Positions 1-6,040 of a stretch of DNA of 13,552 nt are shown here, in pieces. A program made the position numbers and the translations under genes. The notes under the pieces were generated by a model that made no database searches, was not told the origin of the DNA, and saw only the letters and a program-made list of their open reading frames with translations. This DNA is from Proteobacteria bacterium UBA6920 (GTDB lineage: Bacteria; Pseudomonadota; Gammaproteobacteria; SG8-11). Location of the stretch: the NCBI GenBank assembly GCA_002448875.1, contig DKAS01000039.1, forward strand, positions 851-14,402, read 5' to 3'. Each line of letters starts with the position of its first letter. The first letter of the stretch is position 1.

Positions 1-59
1 TCGAACCAACGACCCCCACCATGTCAAGGTGATGCTCTAACCAACTGAGCTACGCGCCT
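1..59 (-). tRNA. tRNA-Val (anticodon GAC), 3' end cut by window edge
   Basis: Read on the minus strand the segment gives a 7-nt acceptor half (AGGCGCG), TA at positions 8-9, a D arm with GCTC/GAGC stem, an anticodon stem TCACC/GGTGG enclosing the loop TTGACAT, a GGGTC variable loop and the start of a T arm (GTTGG, TTCGA). The middle of the loop is GAC, so it decodes valine codons GUC/GUU. The 3' half of the T arm, the acceptor strand and the CCA end lie outside the window. The gene lies downstream of the P-II-like gene on the same strand, 76 bp away, and may be the first of a tRNA cluster continuing to the left. Confidence 0.93.
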
Positions 60-89
60 AAGAGGGACGGGAAGATAGCACAATCAACT

Positions 90-126
90 CGCCATGAAAA
101 GGGTGAATGCAGGCATTTACATGGCG
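90..126. repeat. Two-tier inverted repeat between P-II-like gene and tRNA-Val
   Basis: CGCCATG (90-96) pairs perfectly with CATGGCG (120-126). Inside it TGAATGC (104-110) pairs with GCATTTA (113-119), allowing one G-U pair on the plus-strand RNA, leaving a 7-nt bulge on one side only. The structure starts 10 bases beyond the P-II-like stop codon. No real U-tract follows it in the minus direction, so it could be a weak terminator, a processing signal for the tRNA transcript, or chance. Confidence 0.4.
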
Positions 127-135
127 CGGGTCGAT

Positions 136-444
136 TCAGTGCAGCCCTCCCTTGTCGCGGATGCGGTAAAACTCCTCCAGGGGAGAGATGGCGACGATTC
201 CGTCACCATCGGTGCCGGAATGGGCTGTGTCCATGATCATTTGCGCCACCTCCGCCGCCCGGGCGTTATCGATCATCACCTCCAGCTGGGCATAGGCCTC
301 CATGGATTCGGGAGAAAAGTTGTTGTTGTACTCACCGAACCCGGTGGCGGGAATCACTGTCGCGCCCTGCACACCGCCGTGGCGCAACACTTCAATCACC
401 TCGCCCACCAATTCCTTACGAATAATAGCTATGACATTTTTCAT
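136..444 (-). CDS. P-II family (GlnB-like) regulatory protein, divergent and short
   Basis: The product is a 102-residue protein with a P-II-like fold signature. It begins MKNVIAIIRKE, has a Gly/Thr-rich B-loop region around residues 76-84 (HSGTDGDGI), and ends with ISPLEEFYRIRDKG, which matches the conserved P-II tail (phosphate-binding RIR). P-II proteins are trimeric cytoplasmic sensors that bind ATP/ADP and often 2-oxoglutarate and control transporters or enzymes. Classic GlnB/GlnK have about 112 residues and a long T-loop with a uridylylated Tyr51. Here the T-loop (about residues 36-52, FGEYNNNFSPES) is short and not canonical, so ordinary GlnD control is doubtful. The ATG at 444 is chosen because a GGGAGG stretch precedes it and the family starts MKxV/I; the frame stays open 48 bases further upstream. 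No ammonium transporter or carbonic-anhydrase-type partner is adjacent, so the target is unknown. Confidence 0.82.
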   Translation of the reverse strand: MKNVIAIIRKELVGEVIEVLRHGGVQGATVIPATGFGEYNNNFSPESMEAYAQLEVMIDNARAAEVAQMIMDTAHSGTDGDGIVAISPLEEFYRIRDKGGLH

Positions 445-534
445 CACCCTCCCCCCCAAGTAAACGCTGGCTTGCCCCCGCCATGCCGTCACCCTCTAAC
501 TTTCGATTACGATCTGTGTCCGGCGGCAAAGTAT

Positions 535-562
535 TTGCAATATACCTTCTGATGATTATAAG
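535..562 (+). promoter_or_regulatory. Possible sigma70 promoter, with a TATAAT on the opposite strand
   Basis: TTGCAA (535-540), a 16-bp spacer and TATAAG (557-562) fit a sigma70 promoter on the plus strand. The same AT-rich patch reads TATAAT (555-560) on the minus strand, which could serve the P-II-like gene about 110 bases downstream, but with only a poor -35 (TGAAAA, 17-bp spacer). Which strand is used, if either, cannot be told from sequence. Confidence 0.3.
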
Positions 563-660
563 CATGGCAGGGGTCGGTTTTCATTATTTGTGGTCCGGGG
601 ACCGGAAGGTGATTTCATGGATACCCGGAGTTGCCGACACCGCGGCGATCGATGCCCCAT

Positions 661-689
661 CGGAAAACCGTCACTTAGGGTGTTTTCCG
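661..689. repeat. Perfect 8-bp inverted repeat upstream of the PilZ gene
   Basis: CGGAAAAC (661-668) and GTTTTCCG (682-689) are perfect reverse complements separated by 13 bases. They lie 27 bases upstream of a TATACT hexamer (716-721) that is a fair -10 box for the PilZ gene, so the repeat sits around the expected -35 region. An operator is possible. A terminator is unlikely because no T-run follows on either strand. Confidence 0.4.
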
Positions 690-715
690 CTCTATCCCCT
701 GGGTTGTCGGTTCGC

Positions 716-721
716 TATACT
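716..721 (+). promoter_or_regulatory. Candidate -10 box (TATACT) for the PilZ gene
   Basis: TATACT is one base from the TATAAT consensus and lies 33 bases upstream of the PilZ-protein ATG. No good TTGACA-like hexamer sits 16-18 bases upstream, so if it is used it may need an activator or another sigma factor. Confidence 0.3.
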
Positions 722-754
722 CTTACAGCGATAAGTTCGACTTGATTATGTCAA

Positions 755-1669
755 ATGAATAATTCCGCAACCAGCGACAACCGCACCAAATACGGCGCGC
801 ACAATGACCGGCGACTGAATCCCCGGGTCAATGTGCGTGGCTTGCAGGTGGCGATCGAAAAGCGCAAATGGATCTGGTTCAAGGATTACCATGAATGCCT
901 GCTGTATGACATCTGTCTGGACGGCATCGGCATCGTCGCCAACGGATTGAATCTGAAACCGCAGCAACCGGTGCAGTTGATGCTGTCGGACAACGACTAT
1001 CAGTATCTGGTTGAAGGCAAGGTGGTGTTCGGCAATGAGCTCGATGAATTCGTCTGGTACGGCATCGCCTTCGAGAATTCACCGTCCATGCTGGACCGGC
1101 GCATCGAACGCTGGGCGCGCGTCGCCTTCATGCAGCGCGAACTCAAGCGCAAGCAAAAGCTGCTCAAACTCCAGGTACAACGCCAGCAGCAGGAACAACG
1201 CCAGGCCGAGGCCGCCAGATTGGCCGCCGCCAAAGCCGCGGCCAGCCGGGTCGCGGCGGCCAAGACCGCAACACCGCCCGCGCCGCCCGCCCCCGCCTAC
1301 AAGCGGCGCGAAGACCGCCTGAAAATTCCCGCCCTGCAGGTGCGTATCCGCAGCTGGGGACTGGATCATTTCTCCGAATTCGTCGACGGCACCATTATGG
1401 AAATCGGCCAGTATGGCCTGAGCATCCGCATTCCACCGCAGAGCGAACTTACCGAACGGGTTCGACTGGAAATCCAGGTGGAAGACAAGCCGCTGCGCCT
1501 GGTTGGCCGCATCTGCTATCGCGAACCGGTGGGCGACAGCCTGCTGTGCGGTATCGAGCTGCTGCAAGTCCCCGTCGCCTATGGCCAGCTCTACCAGCAA
1601 TTCCTGGCGGAGCAGAAAGCCCTGGAAAAATCACGGCGTGGTGACCATATGGGCTCGGTAAGCGCTTAA
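755..1669 (+). CDS. Tandem PilZ-domain protein with Ala/Gln-rich helical linker
   Basis: The 304-residue product has two PilZ-like modules. Domain 1 (about residues 18-110) holds an RxxxR motif at R20/R24 and DICLDG at 52-57, a variant of the (D/N)xSxxG motif with Cys for Ser. Residues 115-180 are a charged then Ala/Gln-rich stretch likely to form a long helix or coiled coil, ending in a Pro-rich hinge. Domain 2 (about 183-285) has RREDR at 184-188 and EIGQYG at 216-221, a degenerate form of the second motif. PilZ domains bind cyclic di-GMP and control motility, exopolysaccharide or adhesion. Domain 1 keeps most binding residues; domain 2 may bind poorly. No signal peptide or membrane span is visible, so it is probably cytoplasmic. 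The ATG at 755 lacks a clear Shine-Dalgarno site; a nearby ATG at 748 is closed after four codons. The last 39 bp overlap the convergent DUF4384 gene. Confidence 0.82.
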   Translation: MNNSATSDNRTKYGAHNDRRLNPRVNVRGLQVAIEKRKWIWFKDYHECLLYDICLDGIGIVANGLNLKPQQPVQLMLSDNDYQYLVEGKVVFGNELDEFVWYGIAFENSPSMLDRRIERWARVAFMQRELKRKQKLLKLQVQRQQQEQRQAEAARLAAAKAAASRVAAAKTATPPAPPAPAYKRREDRLKIPALQVRIRSWGLDHFSEFVDGTIMEIGQYGLSIRIPPQSELTERVRLEIQVEDKPLRLVGRICYREPVGDSLLCGIELLQVPVAYGQLYQQFLAEQKALEKSRRGDHMGSVSA

Positions 1670-2167
1670 CTGCGCGCCCTGTTCCCGCGCATACGCGCTG
1701 AGCAAAGCCTGCACCGCCGCCACGTCCCCGCGCAGATAGCGCAGTCCATTGCCCGCTTCCTCGCCGGGCAGTTCGGGCAGCGGCCGGTCACAGGCATAAG
1801 CATAGACATACTCATCCCCGAAGGGCGGCGCCACCCGGTAACGAAACGGCTGTTGATTGCTGGGCACGGTGAAATACCAGCCGGCCTCATACTCCGCGGC
1901 CAGCGCCTCGCGATTAGGCAGCACCTGAATCAGGCGGCCTTCGGCATCCTGAAATATGATGGCAAGAAACGCCCGCCGATTTAAATTCACCAGAAAGGTC
2001 AGTTCATCGCCGGCGCGAAAGCGCTGGTTATCGCCAAGGTGGGTGGTGATTTCCACCCGCAGATGATCACCGGGCTTGGCAGTCAGGGCGCGGCTGGCGG
2101 GGGCGTCGGCGGCGCAGGCGCCGCCCGCCAGGGCAAACAGCAGCAGCACGGACGTCAGACGGCGCAC
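1631..2167 (-). CDS. Secreted DUF4384-domain protein
   Basis: The 178-residue product has a signal peptide (RR at 2-3, hydrophobic core 5-14, likely cleavage after Ala19) and then a DUF4384-like domain at about residues 48-127. That domain shows the family pattern of a hydrophobic strand (LTFLVNLNRRAFLAIIF), a D-x-x-G turn, QVLPN at 81-85, and a later PPFGDEYVYAYA segment. The biochemical role of DUF4384 is unknown, but from general knowledge it is often found with or fused to caspase-like proteases, and here a caspase gene lies two genes upstream. I chose the GTG at 2167 because GGGGAG precedes it at good distance and it gives a compact signal peptide; the frame stays open to 2212 but that would put the start inside the barrel gene. 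It is the last gene of the cluster, 10 bp after the barrel gene's stop. Cys18 sits near the cleavage site, but the preceding GGA is a poor lipobox. Confidence 0.8.
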   Translation of the reverse strand: MRRLTSVLLLFALAGGACAADAPASRALTAKPGDHLRVEITTHLGDNQRFRAGDELTFLVNLNRRAFLAIIFQDAEGRLIQVLPNREALAAEYEAGWYFTVPSNQQPFRYRVAPPFGDEYVYAYACDRPLPELPGEEAGNGLRYLRGDVAAVQALLSAYAREQGAQLSAYRAHMVTTP

Positions 2168-2171
2168 GGCA

Positions 2172-2179
2172 CTCCCCTC
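2172..2179 (-). promoter_or_regulatory. Ribosome binding site deciding the GTG start of the DUF4384 gene
   Basis: The minus strand reads GAGGGGAG four bases before GTG 2167. It overlaps the stop codon of the upstream barrel gene, which implies translation of the two genes is linked. Confidence 0.6.
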
Positions 2180-2978
2180 AAAACACATGATAGTAGCGCA
2201 GCAGCAGACCATTGATCTGCTGGTGCTGCTGCGTCTCGTTTGCGTCCAGACGCGTGCGCAGCAATTGCGTTTTCATGCCGAGCGAAAGCAGGTTGCGGGG
2301 GTTGACGGCATAGACGGCGCTGACCTCGACGCCCGCCCCCGCGCCCCGGCCGTGAATGCCATTACTATCCTCCACGGCGATAGGCATCAAACCACCTGTG
2401 GCGAAGAGACTCCAGTCAGTCGAATAAGTATGATGGTAGCTGGCACCGGCGCCCAGACCCATGTAGCGGAGGAAGTAACCATCCGCCCAATTGTCCTGCA
2501 GAACTTTGCTGTTTATATAAAAGGCCAGCGGACGCCAGAAGTTATAGCCGGCCACAATGTCCAGCTCACTGTGGCCGACGATGGTATTGCCGTCGCTGTT
2601 GGTGGTGGTATCGCCGTCGGCTCGCGGATAACTCGCGCCGTTAAACACAAAGCTGGCCGCAGACAAACTGCCACCCAGGAAAAAGCGCTGGCGCCGCCAC
2701 TGCAAAATCACGCCGGCGGAGGCCGCGCTGGAACTCACCTCGTCGGAGCTGCTGGTCCCGGTCGACGACTGCTGACTGTGCTTTTGCTTGATCTGCCAAT
2801 CCAGGGACTGTACCCGGGCACCGACACTGAATCCTGATCCCTCCACGGTCTCCGCGGCCGGCACCGGCGCCGCCAGGCCCGTCAGCAGCAAGCCGACACC
2901 GGCCGCATAAGCGGCGAACCAATTTCCCCCTGTGGGCATCGTCCTCATCCGTTGTTGACTCGAATTGGTGGGCTTCAC
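2178..2978 (-). CDS. Predicted outer-membrane beta-barrel protein
   Basis: The 266-residue product has a long N-terminal signal peptide (hydrophobic core about residues 20-38, likely cleavage after PVPAA near 42). The remaining ~224 residues are rich in Gly, Ser and aromatics with alternating hydrophobic/polar strands, and end in RYYHVF with a C-terminal phenylalanine, the classic outer-membrane barrel insertion signal. No family was recognised with certainty; the size fits an 8-10 strand barrel. A Ser/Thr-rich acidic stretch at about 66-86 may be an extracellular loop. GTG 2978 is preceded by a perfect GGAGG with 5-base spacing. The gene lies 22 bp after the caspase gene and 10 bp before the DUF4384 gene, so it is most likely co-transcribed with both. 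A surface anchor, channel or substrate for the periplasmic caspase are possible roles, all inferred. Confidence 0.78.
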   Translation of the reverse strand: MKPTNSSQQRMRTMPTGGNWFAAYAAGVGLLLTGLAAPVPAAETVEGSGFSVGARVQSLDWQIKQKHSQQSSTGTSSSDEVSSSAASAGVILQWRRQRFFLGGSLSAASFVFNGASYPRADGDTTTNSDGNTIVGHSELDIVAGYNFWRPLAFYINSKVLQDNWADGYFLRYMGLGAGASYHHTYSTDWSLFATGGLMPIAVEDSNGIHGRGAGAGVEVSAVYAVNPRNLLSLGMKTQLLRTRLDANETQQHQQINGLLLRYYHVF

Positions 2979-2983
2979 ACCCG

Positions 2984-2988
2984 CCTCC
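2984..2988 (-). promoter_or_regulatory. Perfect GGAGG ribosome binding site for the barrel gene
   Basis: GGAGG on the minus strand lies 5 bases before the GTG at 2978 and supports that non-ATG start over the ATG codons 10 and 13 codons further in. Confidence 0.7.
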
Positions 2989-3000
2989 GATGTGCGCGGT

Positions 3001-4065
3001 TCATAATGATGGTACCGGCATCATCACTGCCGGCGGCGCCGGTGCCGGCGTTGGCGCAGTTACCGGTGCCGCAGGTGCGGCGGCGTGCGCGGGTGCTGGC
3101 GCGGCTGCGTGTGGTGGTGAGCCCCTGGCGCCCTCGTCATCGATCACATTGACTTTGACCTTGACGTTTTCCCGGGACACGCCGCTCACCCGCACGTCGA
3201 TTTTGACGAAAATGAATTCGCCCAGCTCGTCGCCCGCTCCCTGCAGCACGCCGCTTTCCGGCACCTGTTCCGAGTTGTTGGCAACGGCTTTTTCCACGTT
3301 GGTGGACAGCTCGCTGACCGTGATCAGCGGCTTGTCATTGTGCTGCAGTTCATTGAGCAGGAAATAAGTGAAGGGCGACTGGCCGGAGTTCTGGTAGCTG
3401 TCGTCGACGAACTCCACCCCGCCGGCGGTGACGATCTGCACGCTCTTCTTCGCCGCCACTTTCTGGTAATAACGCTCCACGCCGCTGTCCGGAGTGATCG
3501 CCCGTACGCCGGAGCGCAACAGACTGCCGCTGAAACAGGAATCGGCGATCAGCAGCGTGTGGCGGGCCTTTTCGGCGATGATATTGAGTTCGTCCCGGAT
3601 GGTGGAATTGCGGATGAAGGTGCTGGTATCCCGGCCGTCCGCGTCTACCGGCACCCAGTAGCCGCGCCCGCCCTCCTCTTCCAGGTAACCGTGCCCGGCG
3701 TAATAAACCAGGACATTGTCACCGGCCTGTACTTTGCGCGACAGTTCGGCCAGCGCCTCCAGCATGGCGCGCCGGTCGCCGTTCTCCACCAGGGTCACGT
3801 CGGAAAACGCATAACGCTCCGCCAGCAGCCGTTGCATCGCCTTGGCGCCCGCCAGCGCCGTCTGCAGGGGCTGCCAGCGATGGCTGGGATCACGATAGGT
3901 GTTGTTGCCGATGAGCAGAGCGCGAAACGTTCCCAATGCCAGAGCATCCGCGCCGGCGGCCTCCTTGCTCTCCAGGACGATGCCGCGGCTTTCCGCCATG
4001 CCCGGGGGGGAAACTATTGTCATGGTCAGCGCCAACAGCACCGCCCGCCCTGCCATCTTGGTCAT
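3001..4065 (-). CDS. Secreted caspase-family (peptidase C14) protease with Pro/Ala-rich tail
   Basis: The 354-residue product has a signal peptide (core residues 8-19, cleavage near PGMA24). The caspase-like p20 domain runs from about residue 47 (FRALLIGNNTY) to about 200. It holds YYAGHG with the catalytic His125 and LLIADSCFSG with the catalytic Cys177, so the dyad is intact. A region resembling the p10 part follows (about 205-265, including SPFTYFLLNEL). Residues 285-310 form a short beta-rich segment, and 318-354 are an almost pure Pro/Ala tail typical of a flexible or wall-spanning linker. Bacterial caspase homologues usually cleave after Arg or Lys and may be activated by processing or ligands. 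The export signal places this one in the periplasm, whereas many bacterial caspases are cytoplasmic. It begins 6 bp after the anti-sigma gene's stop. The ATG at 4065 has only a weak AAGG before it and may rely on translational coupling; ATG 4056 is the alternative. Confidence 0.9.
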   Translation of the reverse strand: MTKMAGRAVLLALTMTIVSPPGMAESRGIVLESKEAAGADALALGTFRALLIGNNTYRDPSHRWQPLQTALAGAKAMQRLLAERYAFSDVTLVENGDRRAMLEALAELSRKVQAGDNVLVYYAGHGYLEEEGGRGYWVPVDADGRDTSTFIRNSTIRDELNIIAEKARHTLLIADSCFSGSLLRSGVRAITPDSGVERYYQKVAAKKSVQIVTAGGVEFVDDSYQNSGQSPFTYFLLNELQHNDKPLITVSELSTNVEKAVANNSEQVPESGVLQGAGDELGEFIFVKIDVRVSGVSRENVKVKVNVIDDEGARGSPPHAAAPAPAHAAAPAAPVTAPTPAPAPPAVMMPVPSL

Positions 4066-4071
4066 AAAGAT

Positions 4072-4974
4072 CTACCTTGTCTGCTCCACTGCCAGCGGCA
4101 CGAAGCCACCGCGGGCAGTAAATTGCCGTTGATCCTGTAGTGTGCCGCGCAACTCCCACTGATATCTGACGCCGGGCTGCAAGGACTGCGCCGTCAGGGC
4201 CAGCCGAACCTGCGTTTCCCCGGTGGTAAGCTCCGCCAGCCGCTGCGCTTGCGCGTCCGTCACCTGGTCCAATGTCAGATGGTAGGTCAAGGCGCCGACG
4301 ACCGCCGGCCAGGCCAGCACCAATCTGCCATCGCTGTCCACCCGGGCGCTGACGCCGGCGAACGGGCGCTGCTCGCCATCGCGGGCGGCACTGAAAAATC
4401 CTATACCCGGCGGCGCGTCTCCCGTCGTGATCTGCAACTGGCCGTTGTCCTGATACGGTGCCAGCGCCAGCGCTGCGGGCGGCGCCAATGGCGCGCTACG
4501 CAGCACCAGAATCAACAGCGGCACCGCCAGCAGGGCTATGACCGCCGCGGCCCAACGAGGCAAAGGCTGCCAGTCGCCACTGAAACGCAGACCCGCCAGC
4601 AGCCGTTGCAGCCACAGGCTGCGGCTTCCCCGACCGCCAGCGCCGGCCACCGGCGAGGAGCGGGACACAGCCGCGGCGGCGTAATGCAAAGCCGCGCGCA
4701 TCCAGGTACTGTTGGCCGCCAGCCGCTGCTGCACCTGGCGGCTGTCGGCGGCGGGCAGACGCCGGTCTACATAGTCGGCGATGGTCTGCATTTGCGCCTC
4801 GCTGACCGATTCCCGCGCCCAGCCGCGCTGTACCGACGTCTGTACCCGTGCCAGACTGGCCAGCCGCCGCCGGCAGTGAGCGCAGGCGCTGACGTGCGCC
4901 AGCAAATCGGTGGCAGCCGCCGTTTCCGGCCGCACCACCAGTTCGGCCAGACTATCCAAAGCGGGATGTGTCAT
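4072..4974 (-). CDS. Membrane-anchored zinc-finger anti-sigma-like protein
   Basis: The 300-residue product has an N-terminal ZAS-type motif, H27-x3-C31-x2-C34, the hallmark of zinc-binding anti-sigma domains that hold a sigma factor inactive in the cytoplasm. A basic, partly disordered stretch follows (about 100-125), then one transmembrane helix at about 141-158 (WAAAVIALLAVPLLILVL), and a ~140-residue periplasmic part. The C-terminal part resembles a fibronectin type III/beta-sandwich repeat (LVLAWPAVVGALTYHLTL ... LQPGVRYQWELRG at about 215-275). The gene lies 58-61 bp downstream of the sigma-like gene, as is usual for sigma/anti-sigma pairs, and 6 bp before the caspase gene. Start is uncertain by one codon: GTG 4977 directly precedes ATG 4974, and GAGGG lies 6 or 9 bases upstream. 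The periplasmic domain could sense the caspase, the barrel or envelope damage; that is inference. Confidence 0.8.
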   Translation of the reverse strand: MTHPALDSLAELVVRPETAAATDLLAHVSACAHCRRRLASLARVQTSVQRGWARESVSEAQMQTIADYVDRRLPAADSRQVQQRLAANSTWMRAALHYAAAAVSRSSPVAGAGGRGSRSLWLQRLLAGLRFSGDWQPLPRWAAAVIALLAVPLLILVLRSAPLAPPAALALAPYQDNGQLQITTGDAPPGIGFFSAARDGEQRPFAGVSARVDSDGRLVLAWPAVVGALTYHLTLDQVTDAQAQRLAELTTGETQVRLALTAQSLQPGVRYQWELRGTLQDQRQFTARGGFVPLAVEQTR

Positions 4975-5035
4975 CACACGTAACCCTCATCATTGCACCT
5001 TGGGTAAAAAGACGACAATTTCTTCGACATTTGAC

Positions 5036-5974
5036 TCAGTCCTCATCCCCCTGCACCATGCGGGTTAATTTGGCCAGGGTTTTGCGCCGAAAATAATAGA
5101 GCTGCTGCCGGTCCGGCGCGCGCTCGGCAGCGTCTTCCTGCAGGCTCAAGCCCAGACGCTGCAGCGCGGCCAGCACCTCATTGGCATCCGTTTCCTCCAC
5201 CAGCATCGCTTCCAGCACGAATTGCTCCACCGCTGACAAGCGCTCCCAGGCGGTGCGCAGACGCTCCTGCATTTCCACGTCCTCGACGGCCGGATCCCAG
5301 GCGGCGATATCGGCCTCGCCGGCGGCCTCGTCGTCGTCAGGCGCATGCAGACCGGTGAGCGACAGGGTGCGCGGCGGATCCAGCAGATGCAGGCGGTTGC
5401 GCCGCGCCAGCTCCATGATGATCTGCTGCGCCAGCGTCTGGATTTCCGCCTCCGCCCGCCCCAGACGCTGGGCAATCAGCGCCGGCGTGTCGCCATCCAC
5501 CAGACCGTAGTACACACGATCGGCCAGCGGCGCCAAATCGCGCAGATACACCGGCACGTGAATGCGCCGGCCGAAACGCCAGTCCTTCCAGCGCTCGTAG
5601 AACGGCAGCGAGTTGGCGATCTGAAACAGGTAATCCTTGAGGCCGGCGCCATTACGTCCATCGTAGCGTTGCAGGCGCTGATCGCGGGTCAGATCTTCCA
5701 GCATCCAGGCGTAACCGGCATTGCCCCACTCGCACAGGGGGCCGCCGCCGGCCGGGTACTTGTAATCCACCTGCACCGTGCACTGATAGACACGAAAATT
5801 GCCGTGGCAGTATTTCCGGCACAGGCGCTGGTTCTGGTACTTAATGATAGGGTCCACCAGCTGGGTGATACGGCCGCGCGCCTCACGGTCGCCGTCCACC
5901 GCCCGTGACACCAATGCTCGATCCGCCACGTTGTCGCCGGCGTCTGTTTCCTCTCGCCGCCCCGTTTCTGCCAT
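5036..5974 (-). CDS. Atypical sigma-70-family (ECF-like) RNA polymerase sigma factor
   Basis: The 312-residue product is longer than the ~200 residues usual for ECF sigma factors. Residues about 20-125 resemble sigma region 2: an N-terminal helix (RALVSRAVDGDREARGRI), then WMLEDLTRDQRLQRYDGRN and LKDYLFQIANSLPFYERWKDWR, similar to the -10 recognition part. Between these lie four cysteines (C52, C56, C65, C81), which could bind zinc or act as a redox switch. Two helix-turn-helix-like segments follow: TPALIAQRLGRAEAEIQ (about 163-179) and a region-4-like part (about 234-308) that ends in FRRKTLAKLTRM. The pairing with a zinc-finger anti-sigma gene just downstream supports the call. ATG 5974 is preferred because GGTGA lies 8 bases before it; GTG 5986 in the same frame has no Shine-Dalgarno site. 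Similarity to known ECF groups is weak, so sub-family cannot be given. Confidence 0.72.
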   Translation of the reverse strand: MAETGRREETDAGDNVADRALVSRAVDGDREARGRITQLVDPIIKYQNQRLCRKYCHGNFRVYQCTVQVDYKYPAGGGPLCEWGNAGYAWMLEDLTRDQRLQRYDGRNGAGLKDYLFQIANSLPFYERWKDWRFGRRIHVPVYLRDLAPLADRVYYGLVDGDTPALIAQRLGRAEAEIQTLAQQIIMELARRNRLHLLDPPRTLSLTGLHAPDDDEAAGEADIAAWDPAVEDVEMQERLRTAWERLSAVEQFVLEAMLVEETDANEVLAALQRLGLSLQEDAAERAPDRQQLYYFRRKTLAKLTRMVQGDED

Positions 5975-6040
5975 ATTGTTATTCACCGGGAAATCATTTT
6001 TATAGACAACAGCTATGATACTAAGAACTACATTAATAAA

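Larger units (their letters stand above)
445..754. other. 310-base stretch without a convincing gene
   Basis: This region separates the divergent P-II-like and PilZ genes and should hold both promoters. One open frame on the plus strand (483-734, 83 codons) encodes a hydrophobic segment at about residues 17-37, but its ATG has no Shine-Dalgarno site, its second half is unlike a folded protein, and I recognise no family, so I do not call it a gene (chance of being real perhaps 15%). AT-rich elements resembling -10 boxes lie at 555-562 and 716-721, and an 8-bp inverted repeat lies at 661-689. Confidence 0.6.

Noticed and set aside
483..734. 83-codon open frame with one hydrophobic segment before the PilZ gene
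   Set aside because: No Shine-Dalgarno site, no recognisable family, and it overlaps the region expected to hold the promoters; left as non-coding with some doubt.
1630..1650. Small TCAC/GTGA hairpin followed by TTTTT at the stop of the DUF4384 gene
   Set aside because: A 4-bp stem is too weak for an intrinsic terminator and the stop codon lies inside it.
2076..2837. 253-codon plus-strand frame opposite the barrel gene
   Set aside because: Composition is of shadow type and there is no Shine-Dalgarno site; the minus-strand gene has signal peptide, GGAGG and C-terminal Phe.
3020..3130. GC-rich repetitive stretch resembling a tandem repeat
   Set aside because: It is the coding sequence for the Pro/Ala tail of the caspase; no exact repeat unit is kept.
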